From the NCBI RefSeq assembly GCF_034008635.1, contig NZ_CP125378.1, forward strand, positions 4,712,501 to 4,776,500: a stretch of DNA of 64,000 nucleotides, in the 5' to 3' direction. The notes below the pieces were generated by a model. The model saw only the letters and a program-made list of their open reading frames with translations, made no database searches and was not told the origin of the DNA. The position numbers and the translations under genes were made by a program. Each line of letters begins with the position of its first letter. Position 1 is the stretch's first letter. This document shows, piece by piece, positions 1-10,515 of the stretch. Source of the stretch: Pseudomonas sp. P8_229 (GTDB taxonomy: Bacteria > Pseudomonadota > Gammaproteobacteria > Pseudomonadales > Pseudomonadaceae).

Positions 1-1404
1 GCCACCACCGCGCAGAACACTTTGCACTTTGTCCGGGTGACGCCGGCCAACCTGGTCGACAAGCTCAATCAGAGCGCCAGTCAGTCGCCTTGCGACTGGC
101 TGCTGCTGGCCGAGGCGGGGGATGAGTTCACTGCCAGTGGCTTGTTGCGCGCCAGCCTGGAGTTGATGGCTGCCGGCGATTGCCGCGCTGTTTCCACCGA
201 CGAGATCCAGCGCGGGGAGAAGGGCGCGCTGCTGGATGTGTTCCGTCCCGGCTTCAACCTCGACCTGTTGCTGAGCCTGCCGGGCCTGATGGCGCGCCAC
301 TGGCTGGTGCGGCGTGACACGCTGATCGATATTGGCGGCTACCGCGCCGACTTCAACAAGGCCCTGGAATTTGACGTGCTGCTGCGCATCATCGAAGAGC
401 ACGGTCTGAACAGCCTGGCCCACCTCGACGAGCCGCTGCTGATCACCGAAGCCGCGTCGCTGGAGGAAAACGCTCATGAGCGCCTGGCGCTGCTGCGCCA
501 TCTGGGCAATCGCGGCTACAAGGCCAAGGTCACCTCGGCGGTGCCTGGCATTTACCAGATCGATTACCACCACAGCGATCGTCCGCTGGTGTCGATCGTG
601 GTTCCGGCCGGCAACGACCTGCCAGCCCTGCAACGCTGTCTGGAAGGGGTGCAACTGCGCACTCGTTATCACCATTACGAAATTCTGATCGCCACCACGG
701 TCACGCAATCGGCCGAGGTCAATGACTGGCTCGGTACTCACCAGCATCCGAAAGTCCAGGTGCTGCGCGCCGATCAATCGCTGAGCACAGCGGCGTTGCT
801 CAACGCCGCCAGCCGACAGGCACAGGGCGAGTATCTGGTACTGCTCGCGGCCGACGCGGAAGTGGTCAACCCGAACTGGCTGGATTCGTTGCTCAATCAT
901 GCCTTGCGTCCGGAAGTCGGCGTGGTGGGGCCGAAACTGGTCGACCGCGACGGCAAAGTCAGTCAGGCCGGCTTGATCCTCGGTATGAATGGCGGGGTGG
1001 GCTCGGCGTTCATCGGTGAAAAACACGACGCCGACGGCTACCTGCATCGGTTGTCGGTGGACCAGAACTGCTCGGCGGTATCGAACGTGTGCCTGATGGT
1101 GCGCAAAGAACTGTTCGATGCGCTGGGCGGTCTGGACGACAGCACTTTCAGCGACGGCTTCAACGATGTCGATCTGTGCCTGAGCGCTGCTCAGGCCGGC
1201 TACCTGACGGTGTGGACGCCGACGGTGCAGGTCCTGCATCAGGGCGAGATTGCCCAGGCGCCGCAGTCACTGGCTGCTTTGCAGGAAAAGTGGGCCGCCG
1301 CGTTTGCTCAGGATCAGGCGTACAACGCCAACCTGAGCCTGACCGGCAAAGGCTATGGCCTGAATGACAGCGCGTCGCTGAACTGGGCGCAGTTGCTCGC
1401 CTGA
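1..1404 (+). CDS. family 2 glycosyltransferase, 5'-truncated by window edge (flagellin glycosylation)
   Basis: The reading frame is open to the first base of the window, so this is the C-terminal part (about 467 residues) of a longer protein. Two GT2-like units can be seen. The first (about residues 1-180) lacks its nucleotide-binding start. The second begins near RPLVSIVVPAGNDLP and carries the acceptor-side pattern LMVRKELFDALGGLDD. Tandem GT2 proteins lie upstream of fliC in P. syringae and P. fluorescens (Fgt1/Fgt2 type) and add sugars to flagellin. The position next to a pseudaminic acid operon supports that role here. Sugar and acceptor specificity cannot be read from the sequence. A TTG at 22 could be mistaken for a start. 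Confidence 0.85.
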   Translation, partial: ATTAQNTLHFVRVTPANLVDKLNQSASQSPCDWLLLAEAGDEFTASGLLRASLELMAAGDCRAVSTDEIQRGEKGALLDVFRPGFNLDLLLSLPGLMARHWLVRRDTLIDIGGYRADFNKALEFDVLLRIIEEHGLNSLAHLDEPLLITEAASLEENAHERLALLRHLGNRGYKAKVTSAVPGIYQIDYHHSDRPLVSIVVPAGNDLPALQRCLEGVQLRTRYHHYEILIATTVTQSAEVNDWLGTHQHPKVQVLRADQSLSTAALLNAASRQAQGEYLVLLAADAEVVNPNWLDSLLNHALRPEVGVVGPKLVDRDGKVSQAGLILGMNGGVGSAFIGEKHDADGYLHRLSVDQNCSAVSNVCLMVRKELFDALGGLDDSTFSDGFNDVDLCLSAAQAGYLTVWTPTVQVLHQGEIAQAPQSLAALQEKWAAAFAQDQAYNANLSLTGKGYGLNDSASLNWAQLLA

Positions 1405-3590
<2,186 letters not shown>

Positions 3591-3621
3591 ATCCCGCTGC
3601 GGCGGCGAATGAGACTGTGCA

Positions 3622-4242
3622 ATGCGTGATCTGAGTGAGCAGGAAAAATTCTGGCAGGGCGAGTTCGGCAACCAGTACGTGGATCGCAATGTCGGTCAGC
3701 CGCTGGTCGCGGCCAACCTGGCGTTGTTCGCCAAGGCCCTGAGCCGCGCCGGGCGCATCGGCAGTGTGGTTGAGCTGGGCACCAATGCCGGCAACAACCT
3801 GCAGGCGCTGCGTCAACTGCTGCCGCAAAGTGAATTGTTCGGCGTCGAGATCAATGAAAGCGCCTGTGCTCAGGCGCGGGCACTGGGCATCGCGCAGATC
3901 TGGCACGGTTCGCTGTTCGACTTTCCGCGCGAGCGCAGTTACGACCTGACCCTGAGTAAAGGCGTGCTGATCCATCTGGCGCCGGAGCTGCTGCCGACCG
4001 CCTATGCGCAGTTGTATGAGTTGAGCCAGCGCTACATCCTGATCGCCGAATACTACAATCCGGCGCCGGTGGAAGTGTCCTATCGCGGCAACAGCGGCAA
4101 GCTGTTCAAGCGCGATTTCGCCGGGGAAATGCTCGATCGTTACGCCGATCTGCACTTGCTCGATTACGGCTTTGGTTATCACCGTGATCCGCAATTTCCG
4201 GTGGACGACATCACCTGGTTCCTGCTGGAAAAGCGTCGTTGA
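3622..4242 (+). CDS. pseudaminic acid biosynthesis-associated class I methyltransferase
   Basis: The 206-residue protein has the SAM-binding glycine motif VVELGTNAGNNLQALRQLLP near residues 50-68 and the LSKGVLIHL post-I region. It resembles the methylase family annotated as pseudaminic-acid-biosynthesis associated (TIGR03587 type). It lies between pseC and pseF, and its stop overlaps the TTG start of pseF, so it belongs to the operon. The probable role is methylation of pseudaminic acid or an intermediate. This is inferred from family and position; the site of methylation is unknown. Confidence 0.8.
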   Translation: MRDLSEQEKFWQGEFGNQYVDRNVGQPLVAANLALFAKALSRAGRIGSVVELGTNAGNNLQALRQLLPQSELFGVEINESACAQARALGIAQIWHGSLFDFPRERSYDLTLSKGVLIHLAPELLPTAYAQLYELSQRYILIAEYYNPAPVEVSYRGNSGKLFKRDFAGEMLDRYADLHLLDYGFGYHRDPQFPVDDITWFLLEKRR

Positions 4243-4931
4243 ACAGCGTCGCAATCATCCCGGCCCGTGGCGGCAGCAAGCGCATCCCGCGCAAGAATCT
4301 GTTGCCGTTCGACGGCGTGCCGATGATTGTTCGCTCGATCCGTACGGCGCTCGACAGTGGCCTGTTCGAACAGGTCGTGGTCAGTACCGATGATGCCGAA
4401 ATTGCCGAGCTGGCGCTGGCCCACGGTGCGCAAGTGCCGTTCCTGCGCCCGGCTGAACTGGCGGATGATTTCACCGGCACCGCAGCGGTGATTGAGCATG
4501 CCTTGCAGCAGCTCCCGGCCTTCGATTACGCCTGCTGCGTGTACGCCACGGCGCCGTTGTTGCAGGCCCGTTACCTGCGCCTGGGGTTCGAGTTGCTGGC
4601 GCGGCACCCGGACAAAGCCTTTGCGTTCTCCGTGTGCAACTTTGGTTTCCCGGTGCAGCGGGCGTTGACGCTGGACGGGCAGGGCGCGCTCACGGCGCTG
4701 TACCCCGAATTTCGCAACACTCGTTCGCAGGATCTGCCCGAAGCCTTTCAGGACGCTGGCCAGTTTTACTGGGGTCGTAGCGAGGCGTGGCTGCGCGGTG
4801 AGGTGCTGTATTCGCCCGCGAGCCTGCCGGTGATTCTGCCACGGCATCTGGTACAGGACATTGATACGCTTGAAGACTGGAAGCGCGCCGAATACCTTTA
4901 CGCCGCACTGAAGGCTGGCGGAGAACTGTAA
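4239..4931 (+). CDS. pseF: pseudaminic acid cytidylyltransferase
   Basis: PseF activates pseudaminic acid with CTP to give CMP-Pse, the donor used by flagellin glycosyltransferases. The 230-residue product begins NSVAIIPARGGSKRIPRKN, the nucleotide-binding signature of CMP-sialic acid synthetase-like enzymes, and carries VVVSTDDAEIAELA. The start appears to be TTG at 4239, overlapping the stop of the upstream methylase, since the signature begins almost at once and no upstream ATG is in frame. The stop shares a base with the ATG of the next gene. Confidence 0.93.
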   Translation: MNSVAIIPARGGSKRIPRKNLLPFDGVPMIVRSIRTALDSGLFEQVVVSTDDAEIAELALAHGAQVPFLRPAELADDFTGTAAVIEHALQQLPAFDYACCVYATAPLLQARYLRLGFELLARHPDKAFAFSVCNFGFPVQRALTLDGQGALTALYPEFRNTRSQDLPEAFQDAGQFYWGRSEAWLRGEVLYSPASLPVILPRHLVQDIDTLEDWKRAEYLYAALKAGGEL

Positions 4932-6436
4932 TGAGAGTGTTGATCCGCGCTGACGCCTCGCCGACCATCGGCAGCGGCCACATTGCCCGCTGCCTGACGC
5001 TGGCGCGGGTGCTGCGCGAGCAGGGCAGTCATGTCGCGTTTGCCTGCCGGCGGTTGCCAGGGCATCGGCTCGATGCGTTGCGTGCCGACGGTTTCGAGAC
5101 CTTCGCCTTGCCCGAACGTTACCCCACTGAAGACCCGCAGCAGGCCATCGAATCGATGCTGCCGTGGCAGGCCGATATCGACGCTCTGGCATCGTTGCTG
5201 GAGGGGCATGCCGCATTCGACTGGATCATCGCCGACCATTACGGCCTCGACCATCACTGGCAGACTGCTGCCCGGCGTTGGGCGCCTCGGATCGCGGCGG
5301 TGGACGATCTCGCCACCCGGCATTACAGCGTTGATTTGCTGCTCAATCAGAATCTGTCCGGTCTCAGCGCAAACTACGTGCCGCTGTTGCCTGCCGACTG
5401 TCGCACCTTGCTCGGGCCGCGCTACGCCATGTTGCGCGAAGAGTTCGTGTGCCCGGCCATCGAGATCAAACCGAAGGCCCGCCGCGTGCTGGTGAATTTC
5501 GGTGGTTTCGACGCGGCGATGCAGACCCATCATGCGATGCTCGCACTGCAGGATTTCACTGATCTGGAGGTGGATTTCGTCGCCGGTGCAGACAACCCGG
5601 CGTGGGCGCAAATGCAAGCCATGGCCGAGACGCGGCCGAACTGGCGCCTGCACAGTTTCGTCAGCGATTTCCAGCAATGCATGGCCGGCGCCGATCTGTT
5701 CATCGGCGCGGGTGGCGGCACCAGTTGGGAGCGCGCAGCCCTGGGCCTGCCGACCCTCTGCATCGCGGTATCGAACAATCAGCAGGCCAACGGCGAAGTG
5801 ATGGCGGCGGCGGGGGCGCACGTGTTCATGGGTGCCCGCGAGCAGGTCAGCGTCGAACAACTGCGCGACGCCATCGGTTTTGTCGTCGACAATTTCTATC
5901 TGCGCCAGAGTCTGGCCGAGCGTTCACGGCAACTGGTCGATGGGCGCGGTGCGTTGCGCGTGGCGGCGGCACTGGCCGGTGCAGTGCTCAAGCTGCGCCT
6001 GGCGACCCTCGATGACGCGCAATCGCTGTTCGACGGGCGCAATGCCGAGGCTGTACGGCGCTGGTCACTGGACACGGCTGCAATCGAGTGGCCGCAGCAT
6101 CTGAACTGGCTGAATGCGAGCCTGCGCAACCCGCAGCGTCTGCTGTTGATTGCCGAGGCCGATGACGGCGCGGTCGGCGTCTTGCGTTATGACTTGCGTG
6201 GATTCGAGGCTGAAGTGTCGCTGTATCTGCTGCACGGGCGTTTCGGTCTGGGTTGGGGCAGGGCGCTGCTGGCGCGAGGCGAGGCGTTCGTCCGCGAGCA
6301 CTGGCCGCAGATGACCGCCATCACCGCTCAGGTTCTGCCGGGCAATCGTCCCTCTTTGAATGTATTTCGTGACGCCGGATTCACCCAGAGTGCCTGCGCG
6401 TTCACCCAGGTTTTGAAGGATCACCGCGATGAGTAG
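4931..6436 (+). CDS. pseG: fused PseG hydrolase - PseH-type N-acetyltransferase
   Basis: The 501-residue protein joins two steps of the pathway. Residues 1 to about 345 are PseG, the UDP-sugar hydrolase that removes UDP from the diacetamido-trideoxy-altropyranose. It has the glycine-rich start RADASPTIGSGHIARC and the GT-B-like GAGGGTSWERAALGLPTL. From about residue 352 (LKLRLATLDDAQSLFDGRN) to the end is a GNAT domain with GWGRALLARGEAFV and the terminal LPGNRPSLNVFRDAGF, as in PseH, the N4-acetyltransferase. No separate pseH is present in the operon, so the C-terminal half probably supplies that step. The order of domains is opposite to the order of the reactions. Confidence 0.9.
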   Translation: MRVLIRADASPTIGSGHIARCLTLARVLREQGSHVAFACRRLPGHRLDALRADGFETFALPERYPTEDPQQAIESMLPWQADIDALASLLEGHAAFDWIIADHYGLDHHWQTAARRWAPRIAAVDDLATRHYSVDLLLNQNLSGLSANYVPLLPADCRTLLGPRYAMLREEFVCPAIEIKPKARRVLVNFGGFDAAMQTHHAMLALQDFTDLEVDFVAGADNPAWAQMQAMAETRPNWRLHSFVSDFQQCMAGADLFIGAGGGTSWERAALGLPTLCIAVSNNQQANGEVMAAAGAHVFMGAREQVSVEQLRDAIGFVVDNFYLRQSLAERSRQLVDGRGALRVAAALAGAVLKLRLATLDDAQSLFDGRNAEAVRRWSLDTAAIEWPQHLNWLNASLRNPQRLLLIAEADDGAVGVLRYDLRGFEAEVSLYLLHGRFGLGWGRALLARGEAFVREHWPQMTAITAQVLPGNRPSLNVFRDAGFTQSACAFTQVLKDHRDE

Positions 6437-7481
6437 TTTCAAGATTGGCGAACGTCTGATTGGCGCCGATGCGCCGCCGTTCATCATTGCCGAAATGAGC
6501 GGCAACCATAACCAGTCGCTGGAGGTGGCCCTGCAGATCGTCGAAGCCGCCGCCAAGGCGGGCGCCCATGCGTTGAAATTGCAGACCTACACCGCCCAGA
6601 CCATGACCCTGGATCTGGCCGAGGGCGAGTTTTTCATCAAGGACCCGAACAGCCTGTGGGCCGGCACTTCGCTGCACGACTTGTACGAGAAGGCCCACAC
6701 GCCGTGGGAATGGCATGCGCCGATTTTCGCCCGGGCCAAAGCGCTGGGCATGCTCGCGTTCTCGACGCCGTTCGATGACACGGCGGTGGATTTTCTCGAG
6801 AGCCTCGACGTCCCGGCGTACAAGATCGCCAGTTTCGAAAACACCGATCTGCCGTTGATCCGTCGCGTAGCCGCGACCGGCAAACCGCTGATCATCTCCA
6901 CCGGCATGGCCAGCATCGCCGAACTCGACGAAAGCGTACGCGCCGCGCGCGAGTCGGGGTGCAAGGATCTGGTGCTGCTCAAATGCACCAGCACTTATCC
7001 GGCAACGCCGCTCAACAGCAACGTGCGCACGATCCCGCACCTGCGTGAGTTGTTCGGTTGCGAGGTCGGACTGTCCGATCACTCCATGGGGGTTGGCGTG
7101 TCTGTGGCCGCTGTGGCCCTCGGGGCGACGGTGGTGGAAAAGCACTTCACCCTCGACCGTTCGGCGGGTGGCGTGGATGCCAGTTTCTCGCTGGAGCCTG
7201 CGGAGCTGGCCAGTCTGGTGGTCGAAACCGAGCGCGCCTGGCAGGCCATGGGGCAGGTGCATTACGGCGTAACGGAGGCCGAGCGCAAGTCGCTGGTCTA
7301 TCGCCGCTCGCTGTACGTCACCGCCGACATGGCCGCCGGTGAGCCTTTCACCGTCGCCAATCTGCGCGCCATTCGTCCCGGTCTCGGTTTGCCGCCCAAG
7401 CACACTGACACCGTCCTCGGTCGCCGCGCCCGTCAGGCGATCAAACGCGGCACGCCGCTGGACTGGTCGTTGGTCGAATAA
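6429..7481 (+). CDS. pseI: pseudaminic acid synthase
   Basis: PseI condenses 6-deoxy-AltdiNAc with phosphoenolpyruvate to form pseudaminic acid. The 350-residue product is a NeuB-family TIM barrel (PPFIIAEMSGNHNQSLEVAL at the N terminus, VVEKHFTLDRSAGGVDASFS near 240) followed by a C-terminal SAF antifreeze-like domain (RSLYVTADMAAGEPFT onward). It overlaps the end of pseG-pseH by 8 bases and is the last gene of the tightly packed Pse operon. A gap of 226 bases follows. Confidence 0.95.
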   Translation: MSSFKIGERLIGADAPPFIIAEMSGNHNQSLEVALQIVEAAAKAGAHALKLQTYTAQTMTLDLAEGEFFIKDPNSLWAGTSLHDLYEKAHTPWEWHAPIFARAKALGMLAFSTPFDDTAVDFLESLDVPAYKIASFENTDLPLIRRVAATGKPLIISTGMASIAELDESVRAARESGCKDLVLLKCTSTYPATPLNSNVRTIPHLRELFGCEVGLSDHSMGVGVSVAAVALGATVVEKHFTLDRSAGGVDASFSLEPAELASLVVETERAWQAMGQVHYGVTEAERKSLVYRRSLYVTADMAAGEPFTVANLRAIRPGLGLPPKHTDTVLGRRARQAIKRGTPLDWSLVE

Positions 7482-7707
7482 CCCGATCTGCACCCGATTC
7501 GGCAAAATAGCGTGACCTGCGAGTCATAACGCGCATCTTCACTGTATTGTATTGACCGGGGAGATGGCGCCTGGCCGTGTATCGGTTCCAGTGATAGTCC
7601 TTTGTGCTCCCCGTGGCTGCCCGTCGTGGCGGCCGTTTTCTGTTTGTCGGCGCCCCTCGAATCCTTGCGAGCGGTGGTTTTGGGCTGTTTTTTATTGGGA
7701 AGCCGTA

Positions 7708-8634
7708 ATGATTGGCATAAAAAGCATTGCGAGCTACGTTCCTGTAGCCGGCGTGGACAATTACGCACAAGGTGCAAAATTCGAGAAGGATGAAGAATTC
7801 ATCCTCGGTAAAATCGGTTCGGCCTTCCTGCCGCGCAAAGACGCTGAACAGGAAACCTCCGATCTGTGCGTGGAAGCGGCCAATGCGCTGTTTGCCAGCA
7901 ACCCTGAACTGAAACGTGAATCGATCGACGCGCTGATCGTCGTCACCCAGAACGGTGACGAAGAAGGTCTGCCGCACACCGCTGCGATCGTCCAGGACAA
8001 GCTCGGTCTGCCGACTAATGTCGCGGCGTTCGATATTTCCCTGGGCTGCTCCGGCTACGTCTACGGCATCTACGCGATCAAGGGTTTCATGGAAGCCGCC
8101 GGCCTGAAGAATGGCCTGCTGATCACCGCTGACCCGTATTCGAAAATCGTCGACCCGGAAGACCGCAACACCACCATGCTCTTCGGCGACGCCGCCACCG
8201 CCACCTGGATGGGCGAAGATCCTTCCTGGGCGCTGGGCAAGGCCAAGTTCGGCACCGACGGTTCCGGCGCGCCGCACCTGAAAGTCACCGATGGCGTGTT
8301 CTTCATGAACGGACGTCAGGTGTTCAACTTCGCGCTGCTCAAAGTTCCGGCGCACCTGCACGAGTTGCTCGACGACTCCGGCCTCAAGGCTGACGACATC
8401 GACGCCTTCTGCATTCACCAGGGCAGTGCGGCGATCGTCGATGCCGTGGCACGTCGTTTCGAAGGCGAGCCCGAGAAGTTCATCAAGGACATGGTCGAGA
8501 CCGGCAACACGGTGTCTTCGAGCATTCCGTTGCTGCTGGAAAAACACGTCCTCGATTCCGACTGGCAGCGCATTGCCCTGAGCGGTTTTGGTGTCGGTCT
8601 GTCGTGGGGCTCGGCGATCATCTATCGTCCTTGA
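7708..8634 (+). CDS. FabH-like 3-oxoacyl-ACP synthase III of the flagellin glycosylation island
   Basis: The 308-residue protein is a thiolase-fold ketoacyl synthase III. The Cys-His-Asn triad can be read at C114 (SLGCSGYVYG), H237 (FCIHQGS) and N267 (VETGNTVSSS). The start chosen is MIGIKSIASYVP at 7708; the open frame back to 7552 encodes low-complexity sequence. A FabH homologue occupies the same place (orf3) in the P. syringae flagellin glycosylation island. It could make or transfer an acyl group used to decorate the flagellin sugar, but the substrate is unknown and fatty acid synthesis is not excluded. A strong terminator follows. Confidence 0.85.
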   Translation: MIGIKSIASYVPVAGVDNYAQGAKFEKDEEFILGKIGSAFLPRKDAEQETSDLCVEAANALFASNPELKRESIDALIVVTQNGDEEGLPHTAAIVQDKLGLPTNVAAFDISLGCSGYVYGIYAIKGFMEAAGLKNGLLITADPYSKIVDPEDRNTTMLFGDAATATWMGEDPSWALGKAKFGTDGSGAPHLKVTDGVFFMNGRQVFNFALLKVPAHLHELLDDSGLKADDIDAFCIHQGSAAIVDAVARRFEGEPEKFIKDMVETGNTVSSSIPLLLEKHVLDSDWQRIALSGFGVGLSWGSAIIYRP

Positions 8635-8660
8635 GTCGGTCAAAAACGGCGGATACAAAA

Positions 8661-8696
8661 ATAGCGTTCAAGGTTACCCTTGAACGCTATTTTTTT
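8661..8696 (+). terminator. rho-independent terminator after the FabH-like gene
   Basis: A perfect 13-bp stem (8661-8673 with 8678-8690) closes a TTAC loop and is followed by six T. Four extra A before the stem can pair with the T tract, so it may also work on the opposite strand. It separates the sugar/FabH block from the maf gene. Confidence 0.9.
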
Positions 8697-8719
8697 GCCT
8701 GAATGGAGCGCTAGGCGGC

Positions 8720-10009
8720 ATGAGCGATTTTTTCCAGAACAACGCCCACGTCATCCAGCAACGCTGGCCGGCGTTGCTCACGCGGCTGATGGCTGAAGAC
8801 AGCTCGGTCGTGCAGGCCGAGCTGGTGCAGGGACTGGGGTCGACGCTGAGCGTCAATGGCGTCCAGTTGACCAGCCGCCATGACCGGGTCCGCGAAGCCC
8901 GAATCCAGGCCGCCAGCTTGCCGGAACAAGCGCAGTTGCATGTCTATGGCACCGGGCTGGGCGATTTACCAGCGGTGCTGCTGGAGCGTGCCGGGCTTGA
9001 GCGGCTGTATGTGCATGTGCTTAACGGCGCGCTCTTTGCTCTGGTGCTGCAGTTGCTCGATCAGCGCCAATGGCTGGAAGACTCGCGAGTGCAGTTGTTC
9101 TATGCCGGTGATCTGTCGGACATTTGCACGCCGTTTTTTGCCTTGCCGGCCGAGATGCTGCTGGCCGATGACTTCAATGCGAAGATCCGCGATCGGCTGG
9201 TCAGTGAAGTGCACCTGAATTTCAACAATCGTGAGTTCGATCCGCAGTTGCCGTTCATTCAGCAGCGTTTGCAGGACTGCTTGCCGGTGTTGCTGGCCGA
9301 TGATGATGTGGCGCAACTGTTCGGCAGCACCCGTGGCCGAGAAATCTATGTGATCGGCACCGGGCCGACGCTGGAGGGGCATTTCGAGCGCCTCGCGGAC
9401 ATACGCGCGCAGGCCGAGCGGCCCTTGTTCCTGTGTGTCGATACCGCTTACCGGCCACTGCGCGAGCATGGTGTCGTGCCGGATCTGGTAATCACCATCG
9501 ATCAGCGCATCAGCTTTCGGCATTTGCCGTTCGAAGCGTCTGACGACATCCCGCTGGTGTATTTGCCCATGAGTGATCCTGCGGTGCTGACCGCCTGGAA
9601 GGGCAAGCGTTACGGCGGTTACTCGGCCAGCCCGGTTTACGCCGCGTTGCGCGAGCAATACCCGCGCGGGCAACTGCATGTTGGCGGCAGCGTGATTCAT
9701 CCGGCGGTGGACCTGGCGGTGAAGATGGGGGCATCGCGCATTACCCTGTTCGGCGCCGACTTCGCGTTCCCGATGAACAAGACCCACGCAGGCTGGAATG
9801 ACGGTGATCTGGGGCCTGGGGTTGATCAGGCGCGGCATTGGGTGCAGGACGGTCATGGCCAGCGAGTCAGCACGCAGCTGAATTTTCGCGGCTACCTGTG
9901 CGTGCTGGAGCGTTATATAGCCGCCCATCCGCAGGTGCAATTCTTCAACAGCAGTCGGGCGGGTGCATTGATTGCCGGGACGCAGTTCAATCAGGAGTTT
10001 GTGCAATGA
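8720..10009 (+). CDS. Maf/DUF115 motility accessory factor, probable flagellin nonulosonate transferase
   Basis: The 429-residue protein contains the DUF115 (MAF_flag10-like) core from about residue 204: GREIYVIGTGPTLEGHF, then FLCVDTAYRPLREHGVVPDLVITID and ITLFGADFAFP. Maf proteins of Campylobacter, Aeromonas and other polar flagellates transfer pseudaminic or legionaminic acid to flagellin. A maf gene directly between the Pse pathway and fliC fits that job here. Flanking sequence at the N terminus (about 1-200) is less conserved and may bind flagellin. The stop overlaps the start of the next small gene (ATGA). Confidence 0.88.
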   Translation: MSDFFQNNAHVIQQRWPALLTRLMAEDSSVVQAELVQGLGSTLSVNGVQLTSRHDRVREARIQAASLPEQAQLHVYGTGLGDLPAVLLERAGLERLYVHVLNGALFALVLQLLDQRQWLEDSRVQLFYAGDLSDICTPFFALPAEMLLADDFNAKIRDRLVSEVHLNFNNREFDPQLPFIQQRLQDCLPVLLADDDVAQLFGSTRGREIYVIGTGPTLEGHFERLADIRAQAERPLFLCVDTAYRPLREHGVVPDLVITIDQRISFRHLPFEASDDIPLVYLPMSDPAVLTAWKGKRYGGYSASPVYAALREQYPRGQLHVGGSVIHPAVDLAVKMGASRITLFGADFAFPMNKTHAGWNDGDLGPGVDQARHWVQDGHGQRVSTQLNFRGYLCVLERYIAAHPQVQFFNSSRAGALIAGTQFNQEFVQ

Positions 10010-10278
10010 CGACGATTGAGCATTGCGTCGACGAATGCCGTCAGTGCGCCGGGCTGTTTCGTCTGGGGCGTGATGTCGAGGCGGCGCTGGATATGGTCGA
10101 TGTGTTCGAGGGCGCGCAGCAGTTGCTGATAGCTGCGTCTGCGCCGATTCAGCAGGACTGGTCCTTTGTGCTCACGCACATGCTCGATTGTCAGGAGCGT
10201 CAGGACTGGTTGGGGCTGGCTGACTGGATGGAGTACGAGCTGATCGAAGTGTTGCAAAAAGCACGATCGGCACAGTGA
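10006..10278 (+). CDS. small conserved-looking protein, unknown function
   Basis: The product is 90 residues, starting MTTIEHCVDECRQCAGLFRLG at the ATG that overlaps the maf stop, so the two are translationally coupled. It looks wholly alpha-helical and acidic, with Cys pairs near residues 7 and 11-14 and several Trp (DWSFVLTHML, DWLGLADWMEYEL). I do not recognise a family. Coupling to maf just upstream of fliC suggests an accessory or chaperone role in flagellin modification, which is inference from position only. Confidence 0.65.
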   Translation: MTTIEHCVDECRQCAGLFRLGRDVEAALDMVDVFEGAQQLLIAASAPIQQDWSFVLTHMLDCQERQDWLGLADWMEYELIEVLQKARSAQ

Positions 10279-10291
10279 GCGAGCGCACTGG

Positions 10292-10319
10292 CCCGCGGCT
10301 TTACGCGCGGGTCGGTTTT
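10292..10319 (+). terminator. possible weak terminator after the maf pair
   Basis: CCCGCG (10292-10297) pairs with CGCGGG (10306-10311) around an 8-base loop and is followed by TCGGTTTT. The T tract is short and interrupted. Confidence 0.4.
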
Positions 10320-10344
10320 ATGACGTCATTTTTTCGCAGGTGGG

Positions 10345-10365
10345 AGGGCGCTAAGCCCTTGTTTT
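10345..10365 (+). terminator. possible second weak terminator upstream of fliC
   Basis: AGGGC (10345-10349) pairs with GCCCT (10355-10359) around GCTAA and is followed by TGTTTTCT. With the hairpin at 10292 it could insulate fliC from the glycosylation genes. Confidence 0.4.
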
Positions 10366-10408
10366 CTCGGGGGTGGCAGGGTGATGGCAAATTTTTTTCA
10401 AAAAGCCC

Positions 10409-10435
10409 TCAAGCAACCTGCCGATCCGACGATAA
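10409..10435 (+). promoter_or_regulatory. sigma-28 (FliA) promoter of fliC
   Basis: TCAAGCAA (10409-10416), an 11-base spacer and GACGATAA (10428-10435) match the flagellar consensus TAAAGTTT-N11-GCCGATAA in spacing and in most bases. The predicted transcript has a leader of about 70 bases before the fliC ATG at 10516. Confidence 0.8.
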
Positions 10436-10515
10436 CTATTACGAAGGTTCTCTAGGCCATTCCAGGCGGTTGCCAGGGCCGGAAGCCGCAGTACCCAACC
10501 AACGAGGAATTCGTC

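Noticed and set aside
7482..7707. Promoter for the FabH-like gene
   Set aside because: The 226-base gap must hold one or allow read-through, but no sigma-70, sigma-54 or sigma-28 element stood out clearly.
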